Notes under the pieces: generated by a model
Told to the model about the DNA's origin: nothing
The model's input: only the letters and a program-made list of their open reading frames with translations
Database searches by the model: none
DNA from: JACRIM01 sp038042195
GTDB taxonomy: Bacteria; Planctomycetota; Phycisphaerae; UBA1845; UTPLA1
Length of the DNA: 64,000 nt
Direction: 5' to 3'
Assembly: GCA_038042195.1 (NCBI GenBank)
Contig: JBBTET010000017.1
Coordinates: 1-64,000 of the forward strand
Made by a program: the position numbers and the translations under genes
Shown here: positions 1 through 7,726 of the stretch, in pieces
How the letters are laid out: every line of letters starts with the position of its first letter
How positions within the stretch are numbered: position 1 is the first letter of the stretch

Positions 1-183
1 CCGCCGTCGAATGTCCGGCGACGCGGACGGGCCGGGGTGCGATGCACCTTGCGGAAATACCGCACTCTCGACGCCGATGTTCGACAGGCACACTGCTTTG
101 AATCGCTTTCGGCCGTTGACGAAACAGGTGAGGATCAGACCGTGTTTGACACAGACTTCACGCTGCGAGACCTGTACGGGCAT
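1..183 (-). CDS. hypothetical protein, C-terminus cut by window edge
   Basis: An open frame reads leftward from an ATG at 183 off the window edge with no stop (61 codons visible). A purine-rich GGGAGAA sits about 6 bases before the ATG, a good ribosome binding site. The visible peptide begins MPVQVSQREVCVKHG and has several Cys and basic residues; I recognise no family. It lies 152 bases downstream of the flagellin stop, beyond that gene's terminator, so it is probably a separate transcription unit. A flagellar accessory role is only a guess from position. Confidence 0.4.
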   Translation of the reverse strand, partial: MPVQVSQREVCVKHGLILTCFVNGRKRFKAVCLSNIGVESAVFPQGASHPGPSASPDIRRR

Positions 184-262
184 CAACTTTCTCCCGGCGG
201 CGATGGGTGACCATCCGGTCCGGTTGCCGGACCCTAAGTTCTATCGGTCGAAACGCGAAGTC

Positions 263-299
263 AAAAAAACCGGCGCGACGCCCGTAGGACGCCGCGCCG
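263..299 (-). terminator. Rho-independent terminator after flagellin
   Basis: On the minus strand a GC hairpin (CGGCGCG pairing with CGCGCCG, arms 293-299 and 271-277) is followed directly by seven T residues (plus-strand A run 263-269). It lies 37 bases after the flagellin stop, so it very likely ends the flagellin transcript. Confidence 0.85.
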
Positions 300-335
300 A
301 TTTTGCCGATTCGCTCGGTCAGGTCTTGCCGCGTC

Positions 336-1814
336 TTATCGCAGCAGGGCCAGTACGTTTTGAGGAATCTGGTTGGCCAGACCCAGAATCTGAGTCGTGG
401 ACTGCACCAGGATCTGTGCACGCGTCAGATTTGAGACTTCCGTCGCGTAATCCGTGTCGCGGATCGACGACTCAGAAGCCTTTACGTTTTCCAGCGCGAT
501 TCGCTGGCTGTTCAGGTTCGTTTCAATCTGGTTGGCTTGGAATCCGCCGAGACGCCCACTGAGCACCGAAACCTGAATGATCGCGGCGGAGACGATTTCA
601 GCCGCCGTCGGCTGATTATCCGGATCGGTGATGGCGTTCGCGCCGCCGGTTCCAATCGTATTCAAGAAGCCAGCAGTCGTGCTGCCGAGGTTCGAGGTTG
701 CGATTGACGGGATTCCGATGCTAACCAGACCATCGCTGTTGACATTCGGCCCGATCTGGAAGTTAGCCCCTCCGTCCGTGATGCCGAAGCTGGAACTCCC
801 GAGGGTTGTGCCGAAGTCTTGCGAGAGGTCGGCGACCACGTCGAGGCCGCTGGAGCGAATACGGGCGACCAGACCGCTCACGCTGGCGGCTTGTCCGTTG
901 AAGAGAACGGAGGCGTCGCGGCCACCATCTTCGTAATCACCACGATCGCCCGCGGCGACGGTGAACTGTCCACTGATGGCGCGAACAGAGACGAACTCCT
1001 CGCTGCCGAAGCCGACGCTGTTGAAATTGATACCGGTGGCACTGCCGGTGCCGGTGGTGTCGAGCGATGCCGAAACGCCGGTGAGCGACTTGAATCCTGT
1101 GATCGCCGTGACGATGGAGCTGACCGTCGTTCCGGCGGAAAAGCTGCGAACCTCCGTGCCGAGTCGTCCGCGAACTTCGATGGTAATCGGGTTCGAGTTC
1201 TTAACGACGGAGGTGGAACCGGTGGCGGAGAGGCCGCTGGTTCCGCCCTGGGTAATGTTCAGTACCGCAGTCTGGGCCGATTGGGTGACCTGCACCGTCA
1301 CGGGCAGGGCGCTTCCCGAGGGGACGCGCGCGCCAAAGATCTGCAATCGCGGAAGATTCGTTGTATTCTGGCCGCTGATCGTGTACGCCAATTCACCGTT
1401 CAACAGCTTCTTGCCGTTAAACTGCGTCGAGTTGGCGATTCGGTTGATGCTCTCGAGGAGCGAGTCGACCTGAAGCTGGTTCGCCTGGATTTCATCACTG
1501 GAGAGCGCGCCCGAGTTGGACGACGCATTCACCAATCGCTTGACGTCCAGGAGCAGCTTCGAGACTTCGCTCAGCGAGGCGTCCGCCGTCGAGATGACGT
1601 TGATCGCTCGCGAGGAGTTGTCGATGGCCGTCGCGATGCCGCGGGTTTCGGCCCGAAGCGATTCGGAGGCAATCAGACCCGCCGGATCGTCGGCACCGCG
1701 GTTGATCCGCAAGCCTGAGCTGAGCCGCTCGAGCCGCTTGGCCAGATCGTTCTGGTTGTTGCTCAGTTTGCTGATGGCCTGAAGTGCCGAGACGTTTGTA
1801 TTGATCCGACTCAT
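336..1814 (-). CDS. fliC: flagellin
   Basis: Structural subunit of the flagellar filament, exported by the flagellar type III system. The 492-residue product begins MSRINTNVSALQA and carries the conserved N-terminal D0/D1 region (about 1-140, with LERLSSGLRINRGADDPAG) and C-terminal D1/D0 region (about 410-492, with ESSIRDTDYATEVSNLTR and a final LALLR). The middle, about 165-400, is Thr/Ser/Gly-rich, variable and surface exposed. A GGGAGGA ribosome binding site precedes the ATG. The gene is followed by a clear terminator and preceded by a 335-base leader region. A truncated flagellin-like gene lies just upstream on the same strand. Confidence 0.96.
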   Translation of the reverse strand: MSRINTNVSALQAISKLSNNQNDLAKRLERLSSGLRINRGADDPAGLIASESLRAETRGIATAIDNSSRAINVISTADASLSEVSKLLLDVKRLVNASSNSGALSSDEIQANQLQVDSLLESINRIANSTQFNGKKLLNGELAYTISGQNTTNLPRLQIFGARVPSGSALPVTVQVTQSAQTAVLNITQGGTSGLSATGSTSVVKNSNPITIEVRGRLGTEVRSFSAGTTVSSIVTAITGFKSLTGVSASLDTTGTGSATGINFNSVGFGSEEFVSVRAISGQFTVAAGDRGDYEDGGRDASVLFNGQAASVSGLVARIRSSGLDVVADLSQDFGTTLGSSSFGITDGGANFQIGPNVNSDGLVSIGIPSIATSNLGSTTAGFLNTIGTGGANAITDPDNQPTAAEIVSAAIIQVSVLSGRLGGFQANQIETNLNSQRIALENVKASESSIRDTDYATEVSNLTRAQILVQSTTQILGLANQIPQNVLALLR

Positions 1815-2149
1815 GGATTCCTCCCTGAATACCCGGCACGCTCAATCACGTGATCCGGACGAGGCACACCACCTTGTGTGCCTTTTGTTTGAGCTTGGTC
1901 GCTTCTCGGCGTACGCCTCATCAGTTAGGCGAATCAAACCGGAAACGAATCAAACCCGTCCCCACGATGTGACTCGTGGCGAACCGTCGGTCCTATCGGG
2001 CCACGCCGCGTCCGACTTTGATTAGTCCCTGAAATAATCTGAATTTTCCCGCAATCAAAGTGGAGATCAGGATGAGGATGTTCCGAAAACCACGATGCTA
2101 CGAATCTCGTTGCGCAATGCAAGACGATTATTGGACCGGCTGAATGAGT
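1815..2149. other. flagellin upstream region with two inverted repeats
   Basis: No convincing gene. It holds an 8-bp stem with a 6-base loop (AGGCACAC 1862-1869, GTGTGCCT 1876-1883), which falls in the probable flagellin mRNA leader about 48 bases before the ATG. It also holds a 9-bp inverted repeat with a 29-base loop (ACTTTGATT 2015-2023, AATCAAAGT 2053-2061). The second could be the 3' end structure of the upstream flagellin-like gene, although no T run follows it. Short ORFs here look like chance. Confidence 0.5.
1903..1927 (-). promoter_or_regulatory. candidate sigma-28-like flagellin promoter
   Basis: Read on the minus strand, TAACTGAT is followed after 9 bases by GCCGAGAA. This resembles the flagellar sigma-28 consensus (TAAAGTTT, 11 bases, GCCGATAA), but the spacer is two bases short and the -35 half is weak. 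It sits about 90 bases before the flagellin ATG. A weak candidate supported mainly by position. Confidence 0.25.
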
Positions 2150-2926
2150 TTACTCGTCTGAAGAATCGTCGAGGAAGGGGGTCGTCCCGTGCGGACGGCC
2201 TCGGCTGAACTGATTGGACGTGTGCGAAAGAACGTCCAACTGCGTCATCCGGCTGATCTGGGCCGCGAAGTCGAGGTCGTCCTGCGTGATCTGATGTGCG
2301 GCCAGATTCTCCTGCGTCACGGCCATGGAATCGGGGGTACGCCGGAGTGGCGTAACCACGGTCGTCGCGGTCGTCACGATTCGACCTACGAGCGACAGAT
2401 GATTCTTGATGAGATCGAATCGGCCGCCCCGGCGAACGTCAAAGAAGCCCGACACATCCAGGGCGCGAAAGAGGGCGGTGCCGGCGGGACGATGGCTGTG
2501 AATCAGATTGGCCACGGCATCCACCGTCTTGTCGATGCACGCTTGAATGACCTGTACCTCATTCGCGCCGATGGCGGACGCAAGCCCCTTGCGGATCACT
2601 GTGTTAAGCTTGCCGATCAACGCGCGTATCTGCAAGGCGGCTCGCTCCGGCAGGTCTGCGGAATTGACGGGGGAAGGCTGCGGCGTCACCGAGTCGCCCC
2701 GCGAGATTCGCAGGAACGGGCCGGACGCAGGCGCACCCGGGGCACGGCGCGTGGTCTTCACGCGAGCCGCGATCAAGTCTGATATCCCTGGGGCCTTTCG
2801 CTTCACGAATCGAACTCCAAATCGCCGGCCATGACACAGCACGCGGACCGACTCCCGCTCGAATCGACCACCGGCTGTGATGGAATAAGGAAAAAGGCCG
2901 CTACGTGGGTCCGCGGATGACGACAA
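2150..2926 (-). CDS. truncated flagellin-like protein
   Basis: The 258-residue frame opens with a TTG; no in-frame ATG occurs until the C-terminal third, so the start is uncertain. By eye, two blocks follow flagellin. Around residues 105-150, an NEVQVIQACIDKTVDAVANL stretch aligns with the D1 helix (flagellin here: QANQLQVDSLLESINRIA). At about 205-245, DLDFAAQISRMTQLDVL aligns with the C-terminal RDTDYATEVSNLTRAQIL. The usual N-terminal D0 motif (SSGLRINRGADDPAG) is absent, and the tail is acidic and lacks the final hydrophobic helix end. It lies directly upstream of flagellin on the same strand. It may be a minor filament component, a degenerate paralogue or a decaying gene. The homology is my inference. 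Confidence 0.6.
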   Translation of the reverse strand: MSSSADPRSGLFPYSITAGGRFERESVRVLCHGRRFGVRFVKRKAPGISDLIAARVKTTRRAPGAPASGPFLRISRGDSVTPQPSPVNSADLPERAALQIRALIGKLNTVIRKGLASAIGANEVQVIQACIDKTVDAVANLIHSHRPAGTALFRALDVSGFFDVRRGGRFDLIKNHLSLVGRIVTTATTVVTPLRRTPDSMAVTQENLAAHQITQDDLDFAAQISRMTQLDVLSHTSNQFSRGRPHGTTPFLDDSSDE

Positions 2927-2959
2927 ACATGACTTATTGTGACCGGAAAGAAGCGAACA

Positions 2960-4147
2960 TCATGCGGGGATGGCGAGCGGCGTGGCGGTGAATGAGCCAT
3001 AAGATGCGGGGCACAGGATCGGCAACGCCGGGAATCGTTCCACCAGCTCGACGGAGATGTCTTCAGCCACGCCGCACGAAAGCGATCCGACGACGATGCC
3101 GTCCACGAGCATCGGGTTGAACCGTGTCGCGGGTCGCAGTGGAATATCGTGCCAGATGTCGTCGCCGTCGATGTCGTCATGCACCGCCTCGACGTGAATG
3201 CTACGCTCGTACAGCAGCGCGATCAACGATTCACAGGCCTTTCCGCGCGTCCATAGCGCGACTTTTTTGACGTGGTGCTTATCGGCCCACATGCTTAGCG
3301 CAGCCCTCGCGCGATCAAGGCCCATCAGCCGCTCATACTGTTGAACGGTTAGAGGTCGTGACGGACCTTTTGATGCAGGAATTGCGCCGCACGCCTCGCG
3401 CACTGCGTCGAACCCCTTTATCGCGCCCTCTTTGCGGGCGACGCGCTCGTATCGTTCATAGGTGGCATCGATCAGTTGCGCGCGAAGCGACTCCGGCGCA
3501 TAGCGCGACCAAAGTTTCACGTTGTTGCGGATGAGAAGCTGCACCATCCGATTGTTGTCACGATTCCGCGCGACGCGAGCGTGCCACACCGTCACATCCC
3601 CGCACGGCTCCACCACCCAGCCCGCCTGCCACAATCGACAGCACAGGTCATACTCTTCAACGTAATACTGGTAGTCAATTGGATAGCCGCCGACATCGAG
3701 AAACGCGCGACGCCGAATCGCCGCGCCACAGTTGAAGAACACGCCCGATGTCCCGCCCGCGTCGTGCCGATGAGGTAGATCCGCGAGTCGAACGCGCAGC
3801 GCCGCCGCCCCAAGCTCAACCCGTGATCGAAACTGCCGCACCATCGCGTCAATCGCCCCCGGCTCAGGCCAACTGTCATCATCGAGCATGAGCAACAGCC
3901 AGCCACGGGCCGCGCTCGCTCCCACGTTGCGCGCTGCACAAGCAAGGTTCGCGCCTAACTCGACCCATCGCACACGGGGATACTTGTGCTTCAGGTCGAG
4001 TGTGCCGTCCGTTGAGCCGTTGTCGCAAATGATGACCTCAAAAAACGAATCGGGCAGGTGCGCCAGCCGGTCGAGCGTTCGATCGAGAACACTCGCTCGG
4101 TTGCGCGTCGGAATGATGATGCTGCATTCACACGGTGTGTGCGACAT
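2960..4147 (-). CDS. family 2 glycosyltransferase
   Basis: Inverting, cytoplasmic GT-A sugar transferase, about 395 residues. The N-terminus has the classic CSIIIPTRNR start of a GT2 domain, then ICDNGSTDGT (nucleotide binding), LLMLDDDSWPEPGAI (DxD metal site) and EEYDLCCRLWQAGW (catalytic ED-type motif). The C-terminal ~150 residues are an unassigned extension. I chose the ATG at 4147, which overlaps the upstream HldE-like gene by 20 bases; the ATG at 4186 would overlap by 59 and has no ribosome binding site. The overlap implies translational coupling in a three-gene operon. Donor and acceptor are unknown; flagellin or surface polysaccharide are reasonable guesses. Confidence 0.9.
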   Translation of the reverse strand: MSHTPCECSIIIPTRNRASVLDRTLDRLAHLPDSFFEVIICDNGSTDGTLDLKHKYPRVRWVELGANLACAARNVGASAARGWLLLMLDDDSWPEPGAIDAMVRQFRSRVELGAAALRVRLADLPHRHDAGGTSGVFFNCGAAIRRRAFLDVGGYPIDYQYYVEEYDLCCRLWQAGWVVEPCGDVTVWHARVARNRDNNRMVQLLIRNNVKLWSRYAPESLRAQLIDATYERYERVARKEGAIKGFDAVREACGAIPASKGPSRPLTVQQYERLMGLDRARAALSMWADKHHVKKVALWTRGKACESLIALLYERSIHVEAVHDDIDGDDIWHDIPLRPATRFNPMLVDGIVVGSLSCGVAEDISVELVERFPALPILCPASYGSFTATPLAIPA

Positions 4148-5810
4148 GACGACGAGGCTCTCGCTTGATACGCAATGGACTGACATCGGGAGGGGTCATT
4201 AATTCGGCGCGTCCGCTCATCCACGCGTGCAGTTCGTCGGCCGTCGCGGGGACCGGGCCGACCGCGCCAATCCGAATCGCAGCGATCGCGCCGGCCAGAT
4301 ACGCCGCCTGCATCAGATTTCCCCCTGCGGACAACGTGAGTGCCGACACGGTCAGCACCGCCTCCGACACGCCAAGCCGATCCGCGACATGGCCTGCGAA
4401 CGACGGAAGATACTCACTCGATAAGCGGTCGTGCCATGCGGTCGTCGCCCGATCATGCGAACGACGATCAAACGTCACCAGCCCGCGCTTGCCGAGCGTC
4501 AGCAGCATGGACCGGGCCTGCACGCGCTGAAGCAGACCATACGCAAGCGATGACAGACCGGCCGACGAGTCGTTCATGGCGGCTCGCAATCGCCGCTCCG
4601 AGCAGCACATCAGGTCCACGTCGCGAATCGCCAAGAGGTCGCCGCGCGAGGTGCCCGTGCCCGATGCCAGCAATGGCGCGCGGCGCAGATCATCCCCCAC
4701 GCGCTGCACCAACCCCGGCGTAACCAGGCCATAGCCGCAGTCGAGCGACACCATCACGTCACAAGCCCCCGACAACTCCCGCAACGTGTCGGCCGCCTTG
4801 CGCTCCGAAATCGAATCCATCGGGCGCACTCGGCCCCGACTCACGCGAAACAGCTTGCGATCGTCCACAAGAAAGCGTGAGTGAACGGGAATGTCGTTGC
4901 GATTATGAACCGTAAGAATCCGTATTCCAAAGGAGGTGAGCGTTGATTGGACCCACCCGGACAGTGAATCGTTGCCCAGACTGGTGACCAGCACGACCTC
5001 CGCGCCAAGCGCCGCCGCCTGAAGCGCGACATTCGCCGCCCCGCCGAGGTAGTCCTCCGCATCCAATTCAGTCAGTGCCATCATCGGTGCTTCGCTGGCG
5101 ATCTCATTGGCGTCGCACAGCACATAGCGATCCACCAGGCTGTCGCCGAACACGACGAACTTGCGCCCGAAAAACGCACGAATCAATTCTCCCAGCCGCG
5201 CCGTATCAATGTCATGACGCCGGCTGACGGCCCGAAGACGCTCTACATCAAGTTGCGGAGACTGCGACAGCGCCTCCATCAAGCGCGTCGAACTGAAGAC
5301 CACCTGCCCACTGGAGAAGATCACACGGCCGCCGTGCGATTCGACCACATCGCGCTCCTCGATGAATCGCGGATCGTGGCTCGTGGCATACTCCTCGCCC
5401 TTCACATACACATCCGGCCGAATCCGGTCGAGTAGATCACGGGCCGTGGGGTTGGAATCAATGACGACGTAATCAACGAACTCCAACGCGGCGAGATTCT
5501 CCGCGCGAAGCTCCTGTGGGATGTACGGTCGAGTCTCGCCCTTGCTGATCAGCGCGTCGCCGGTGATAGAGACGACGAGGATGTCCCCTTGTGCCCGGGC
5601 AAATTGTAAGTATCGAATGTGCCCCGGATGAACGATGTCGAAGCACCCGTGACATTGGATAACGGTCTTGCGCCGACTACCCGGCGCATCACTCCCACAT
5701 TGATTCTCTAACGCTGGTATCAACTCGGAGACGGGCACGATCTTGCGGTGATAGGTGGATGGCGCGTCGCTCGGTCCGTCAGATTTAGTCGCCATCGGCT
5801 CGGCCCCCAT
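4128..5810 (-). CDS. HldE/RfaE-like fusion: cytidylyltransferase-fold domain followed by degenerate PfkB kinase
   Basis: A 560-residue two-domain protein. Residues ~48-185 form a nucleotidyltransferase of the HldE/TagD fold with GCFDIVHPGHIRYLQ (HxGH at 61-64), YVKGEEY and a C-terminal FSSTRLME (the usual xSST motif). Residues ~205-525 form a PfkB/ribokinase-like domain (VVFGDSLVDRYV, EDYLGGAANVALQAAALGA, LLTLGKRGLVTF). E. coli HldE has the opposite order, kinase first. The PfkB catalytic GAGD motif reads GVSE (480-483), so the Asp base and its Gly-rich anion hole are missing and kinase activity is doubtful. The start is the ATG at 5810, overlapping the stop of the upstream membrane-protein gene (TAATG), a coupling arrangement. 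Probable role: activating a sugar phosphate for the adjacent glycosyltransferase. Confidence 0.88.
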   Translation of the reverse strand: MGAEPMATKSDGPSDAPSTYHRKIVPVSELIPALENQCGSDAPGSRRKTVIQCHGCFDIVHPGHIRYLQFARAQGDILVVSITGDALISKGETRPYIPQELRAENLAALEFVDYVVIDSNPTARDLLDRIRPDVYVKGEEYATSHDPRFIEERDVVESHGGRVIFSSGQVVFSSTRLMEALSQSPQLDVERLRAVSRRHDIDTARLGELIRAFFGRKFVVFGDSLVDRYVLCDANEIASEAPMMALTELDAEDYLGGAANVALQAAALGAEVVLVTSLGNDSLSGWVQSTLTSFGIRILTVHNRNDIPVHSRFLVDDRKLFRVSRGRVRPMDSISERKAADTLRELSGACDVMVSLDCGYGLVTPGLVQRVGDDLRRAPLLASGTGTSRGDLLAIRDVDLMCCSERRLRAAMNDSSAGLSSLAYGLLQRVQARSMLLTLGKRGLVTFDRRSHDRATTAWHDRLSSEYLPSFAGHVADRLGVSEAVLTVSALTLSAGGNLMQAAYLAGAIAAIRIGAVGPVPATADELHAWMSGRAELMTPPDVSPLRIKREPRRHVAHTV

Positions 5811-6595
5811 TAGTCCCACTTGATGATCGAGCGAGCCGACGTGATGACCGCCTTGGCAATGAGGCTGCCGAACAGGAGCAACATCAACCACGCGACCACG
5901 AGACAGAGCAACGGCCACAGCGCGACGACCTTCTCCTCAATCAACGGCGTGAGCGTCCCGCCGAGGATCGCAGCCCCGCCCATTGCCGCGACGGCGAGCA
6001 GATGCCCCTTCAGATTGCCGGGGCCGGGGGCCAGTCGAACCGTCAGACATATCATTAGGTATACAAACAACGCCACCCGGTAGGGCGATGCCTCTGCCGC
6101 CAGAACAGCATCAAGCGTCTTTTCGCAGAGCGTCACCAACCCGCGAATCTGACTCCAAAAAGCGGCAAGTGTGATCGGCAACTCTTTGGGCAGCGGATCG
6201 GCAGGAACATGGCTGACCACCGGCCCGCCCAATCGAGCCACCACCACATAAAGCATCCCACCCAACAGGAGCATTGGGATTAAGGCCACGAGGATCGGCC
6301 CAACCACCTTCATCTTGGGCTGCGGCTCGGGGGCTGGAGAAGGAGGCTTGCCGGGTGTATTTTTTTGAGGCTCAGGAAGCGTTGCGCCGGTGATGAGGAG
6401 TGCGACTATTCTACCAAGGCTGGCGGCAAGGGTGCCAGGCAACAGTGCCACGTTCAGCGTCTTTGGCTGCGTCATTCCCGACCAAATCGAGAGAACGCCC
6501 CATGCCAACAGGATCGCAACGGCCAGCCAGATGGTTGTTGTGACAAATACCACGGAACCCTCGCGCAAAAACTGCGCGACGCGGGCGCGCCGCAT
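5810..6595 (-). CDS. multi-pass membrane protein, unknown function
   Basis: About 261 residues, no family recognised. Several hydrophobic segments are visible: one near the N-terminus (VFVTTTIWLAVAILLAWGVL), one around 50-75, one in the middle (ILVALIPMLLLGGMLYVVV) and three toward the C-terminus (VALFVYLMICLTV, LLAVAAMGGAAIL, WPLLCLVVAWLMLLLFGSLI). A Pro-rich linker lies between the second and third. I place the start at 6595 because GGTGGAG lies just before this ATG and because a dispersed palindromic repeat occupies 6599-6624; the longer frame would translate that repeat. It is the first gene of the coupled operon with the HldE-like and glycosyltransferase genes. Confidence 0.7.
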   Translation of the reverse strand: MRRARVAQFLREGSVVFVTTTIWLAVAILLAWGVLSIWSGMTQPKTLNVALLPGTLAASLGRIVALLITGATLPEPQKNTPGKPPSPAPEPQPKMKVVGPILVALIPMLLLGGMLYVVVARLGGPVVSHVPADPLPKELPITLAAFWSQIRGLVTLCEKTLDAVLAAEASPYRVALFVYLMICLTVRLAPGPGNLKGHLLAVAAMGGAAILGGTLTPLIEEKVVALWPLLCLVVAWLMLLLFGSLIAKAVITSARSIIKWD

Positions 6596-6598
6596 GAC

Positions 6599-6624
6599 TC
6601 CACCGGTTGAAAACCGGTGCCACA
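6599..6624 (-). repeat. dispersed palindrome, TGTGGCAC family
   Basis: On the minus strand TGTGG is followed by CACCGGTT, a short loop and AACCGGTG. A near-identical copy occurs at 34713-34736 on the plus strand and a diverged one at 18921-18945. A half copy starts near 49222. Here its 3' edge supplies the GGTGGAG ribosome binding site of the downstream membrane-protein gene. Confidence 0.8.
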
Positions 6625-6748
6625 TGGATGAATCATCGGCAGCCGCCACTCAAATGGTTGATGTACGATCAGGGCCTCACATGGGATTACCAAGCAAAGC
6701 GGGTTATACTGAGGACTACATTTGTGGATGTGGAGGCATTAGTACGCT

Positions 6749-7708
6749 ATGGCTGTCGTCGTCTGCTGCCCCTGCGGCAACCCAATTGACTCCGAGCACC
6801 TCGACCTCGTGGTCTCCCTGACCTGCCCACAGTGCAGCCGCGAGATCGACATCGAGATCGACAACGGCCCCGTCGACCGACGACGGGCCATGCTCACCGT
6901 CATGGAAGGGCCGCACTGGGTCGGCGAGCGATTCATCATCCCCGTCGGCGTCGACCTCAAGATCGGCCAGGCCAACGGCAATTGGATTTCCCTCGACGAC
7001 GAATCCATCTCCGGTGTGCATTGCCGGCTTCGACTGAACCCCGACGGCGCGCTCATCGTCGAAGATCACCAGGGCAGCCCCGGCACCTTCATCGGCACGC
7101 AACGCATCGAGAGGGCGAAGCTCTCGCCCAAACAATCGCTGCGCATCGGAACCTTCCGCCTGCGACTCGACTATCAAACCGGCGACGGCTCCACGATCAC
7201 CGCGAACGTCACGAGCGCCTTCACCGATACCTCCGGTCTCCTGCCTACGATGGTGCAGGTCAGGGCGAAGAAAACACTCGGCAATCAGGCCGTGAGCAAC
7301 CGCTTCCCCATCGCCCGCTGGTTGATGATCTCAGTGACGTGGCTGCTCGCTGCATATCACTTTTTCGCCGTGCATCAGGCCGACCATCTGGAGTGGCGGT
7401 GGCCGGTCGCCGCGGCGGCGGCGCTCGTGCTCGGCGGGTCGCTCACGCTGGCCAGTCGTCGCGTGACATTGGCGCATCAACTCTTCAAGTACACGCCACT
7501 GGCCATGTTGCTCGCGTTAGCCATTGTCGATTTGGTCTGGTCGATGCCCGTGCCCGCATCGTGCGCCATCGCCGTCGCGGGTGCCGTGGCGTGCCTCATC
7601 GTCGCCACTCCGCCGCCCACCCTGGCCATCGGCGCCATCGCCCTCGGCGAAAGCGCTGTCGTGGTCATGCTCGTGGCAACCATCATGCGCATGACAGCGG
7701 GCAATTGA
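6749..7708 (+). CDS. membrane protein with zinc ribbon and degenerate FHA domain
   Basis: 319 residues. The N-terminus (6-32) has a CxC...CxxC zinc-ribbon pattern (CCPCGNPID, LTCPQCSREI). Residues ~48-140 follow an FHA (forkhead-associated) fold, normally a phosphothreonine-binding module: LKIGQANGNWISLDDESISGVHC, then SPGTFIGTQRI. The key residues are altered: the usual GR is GQ, SRxH is SGVH and NGT is PGT, so phosphopeptide binding is doubtful. After a linker, residues ~195-315 contain about four transmembrane segments. GGAGG lies 12 bases before the ATG. It converges with the TPR gene (18 bases between stops). Confidence 0.85.
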   Translation: MAVVVCCPCGNPIDSEHLDLVVSLTCPQCSREIDIEIDNGPVDRRRAMLTVMEGPHWVGERFIIPVGVDLKIGQANGNWISLDDESISGVHCRLRLNPDGALIVEDHQGSPGTFIGTQRIERAKLSPKQSLRIGTFRLRLDYQTGDGSTITANVTSAFTDTSGLLPTMVQVRAKKTLGNQAVSNRFPIARWLMISVTWLLAAYHFFAVHQADHLEWRWPVAAAAALVLGGSLTLASRRVTLAHQLFKYTPLAMLLALAIVDLVWSMPVPASCAIAVAGAVACLIVATPPPTLAIGAIALGESAVVVMLVATIMRMTAGN

Positions 7709-7726
7709 ATGAAAGCTGTTCGTAAA

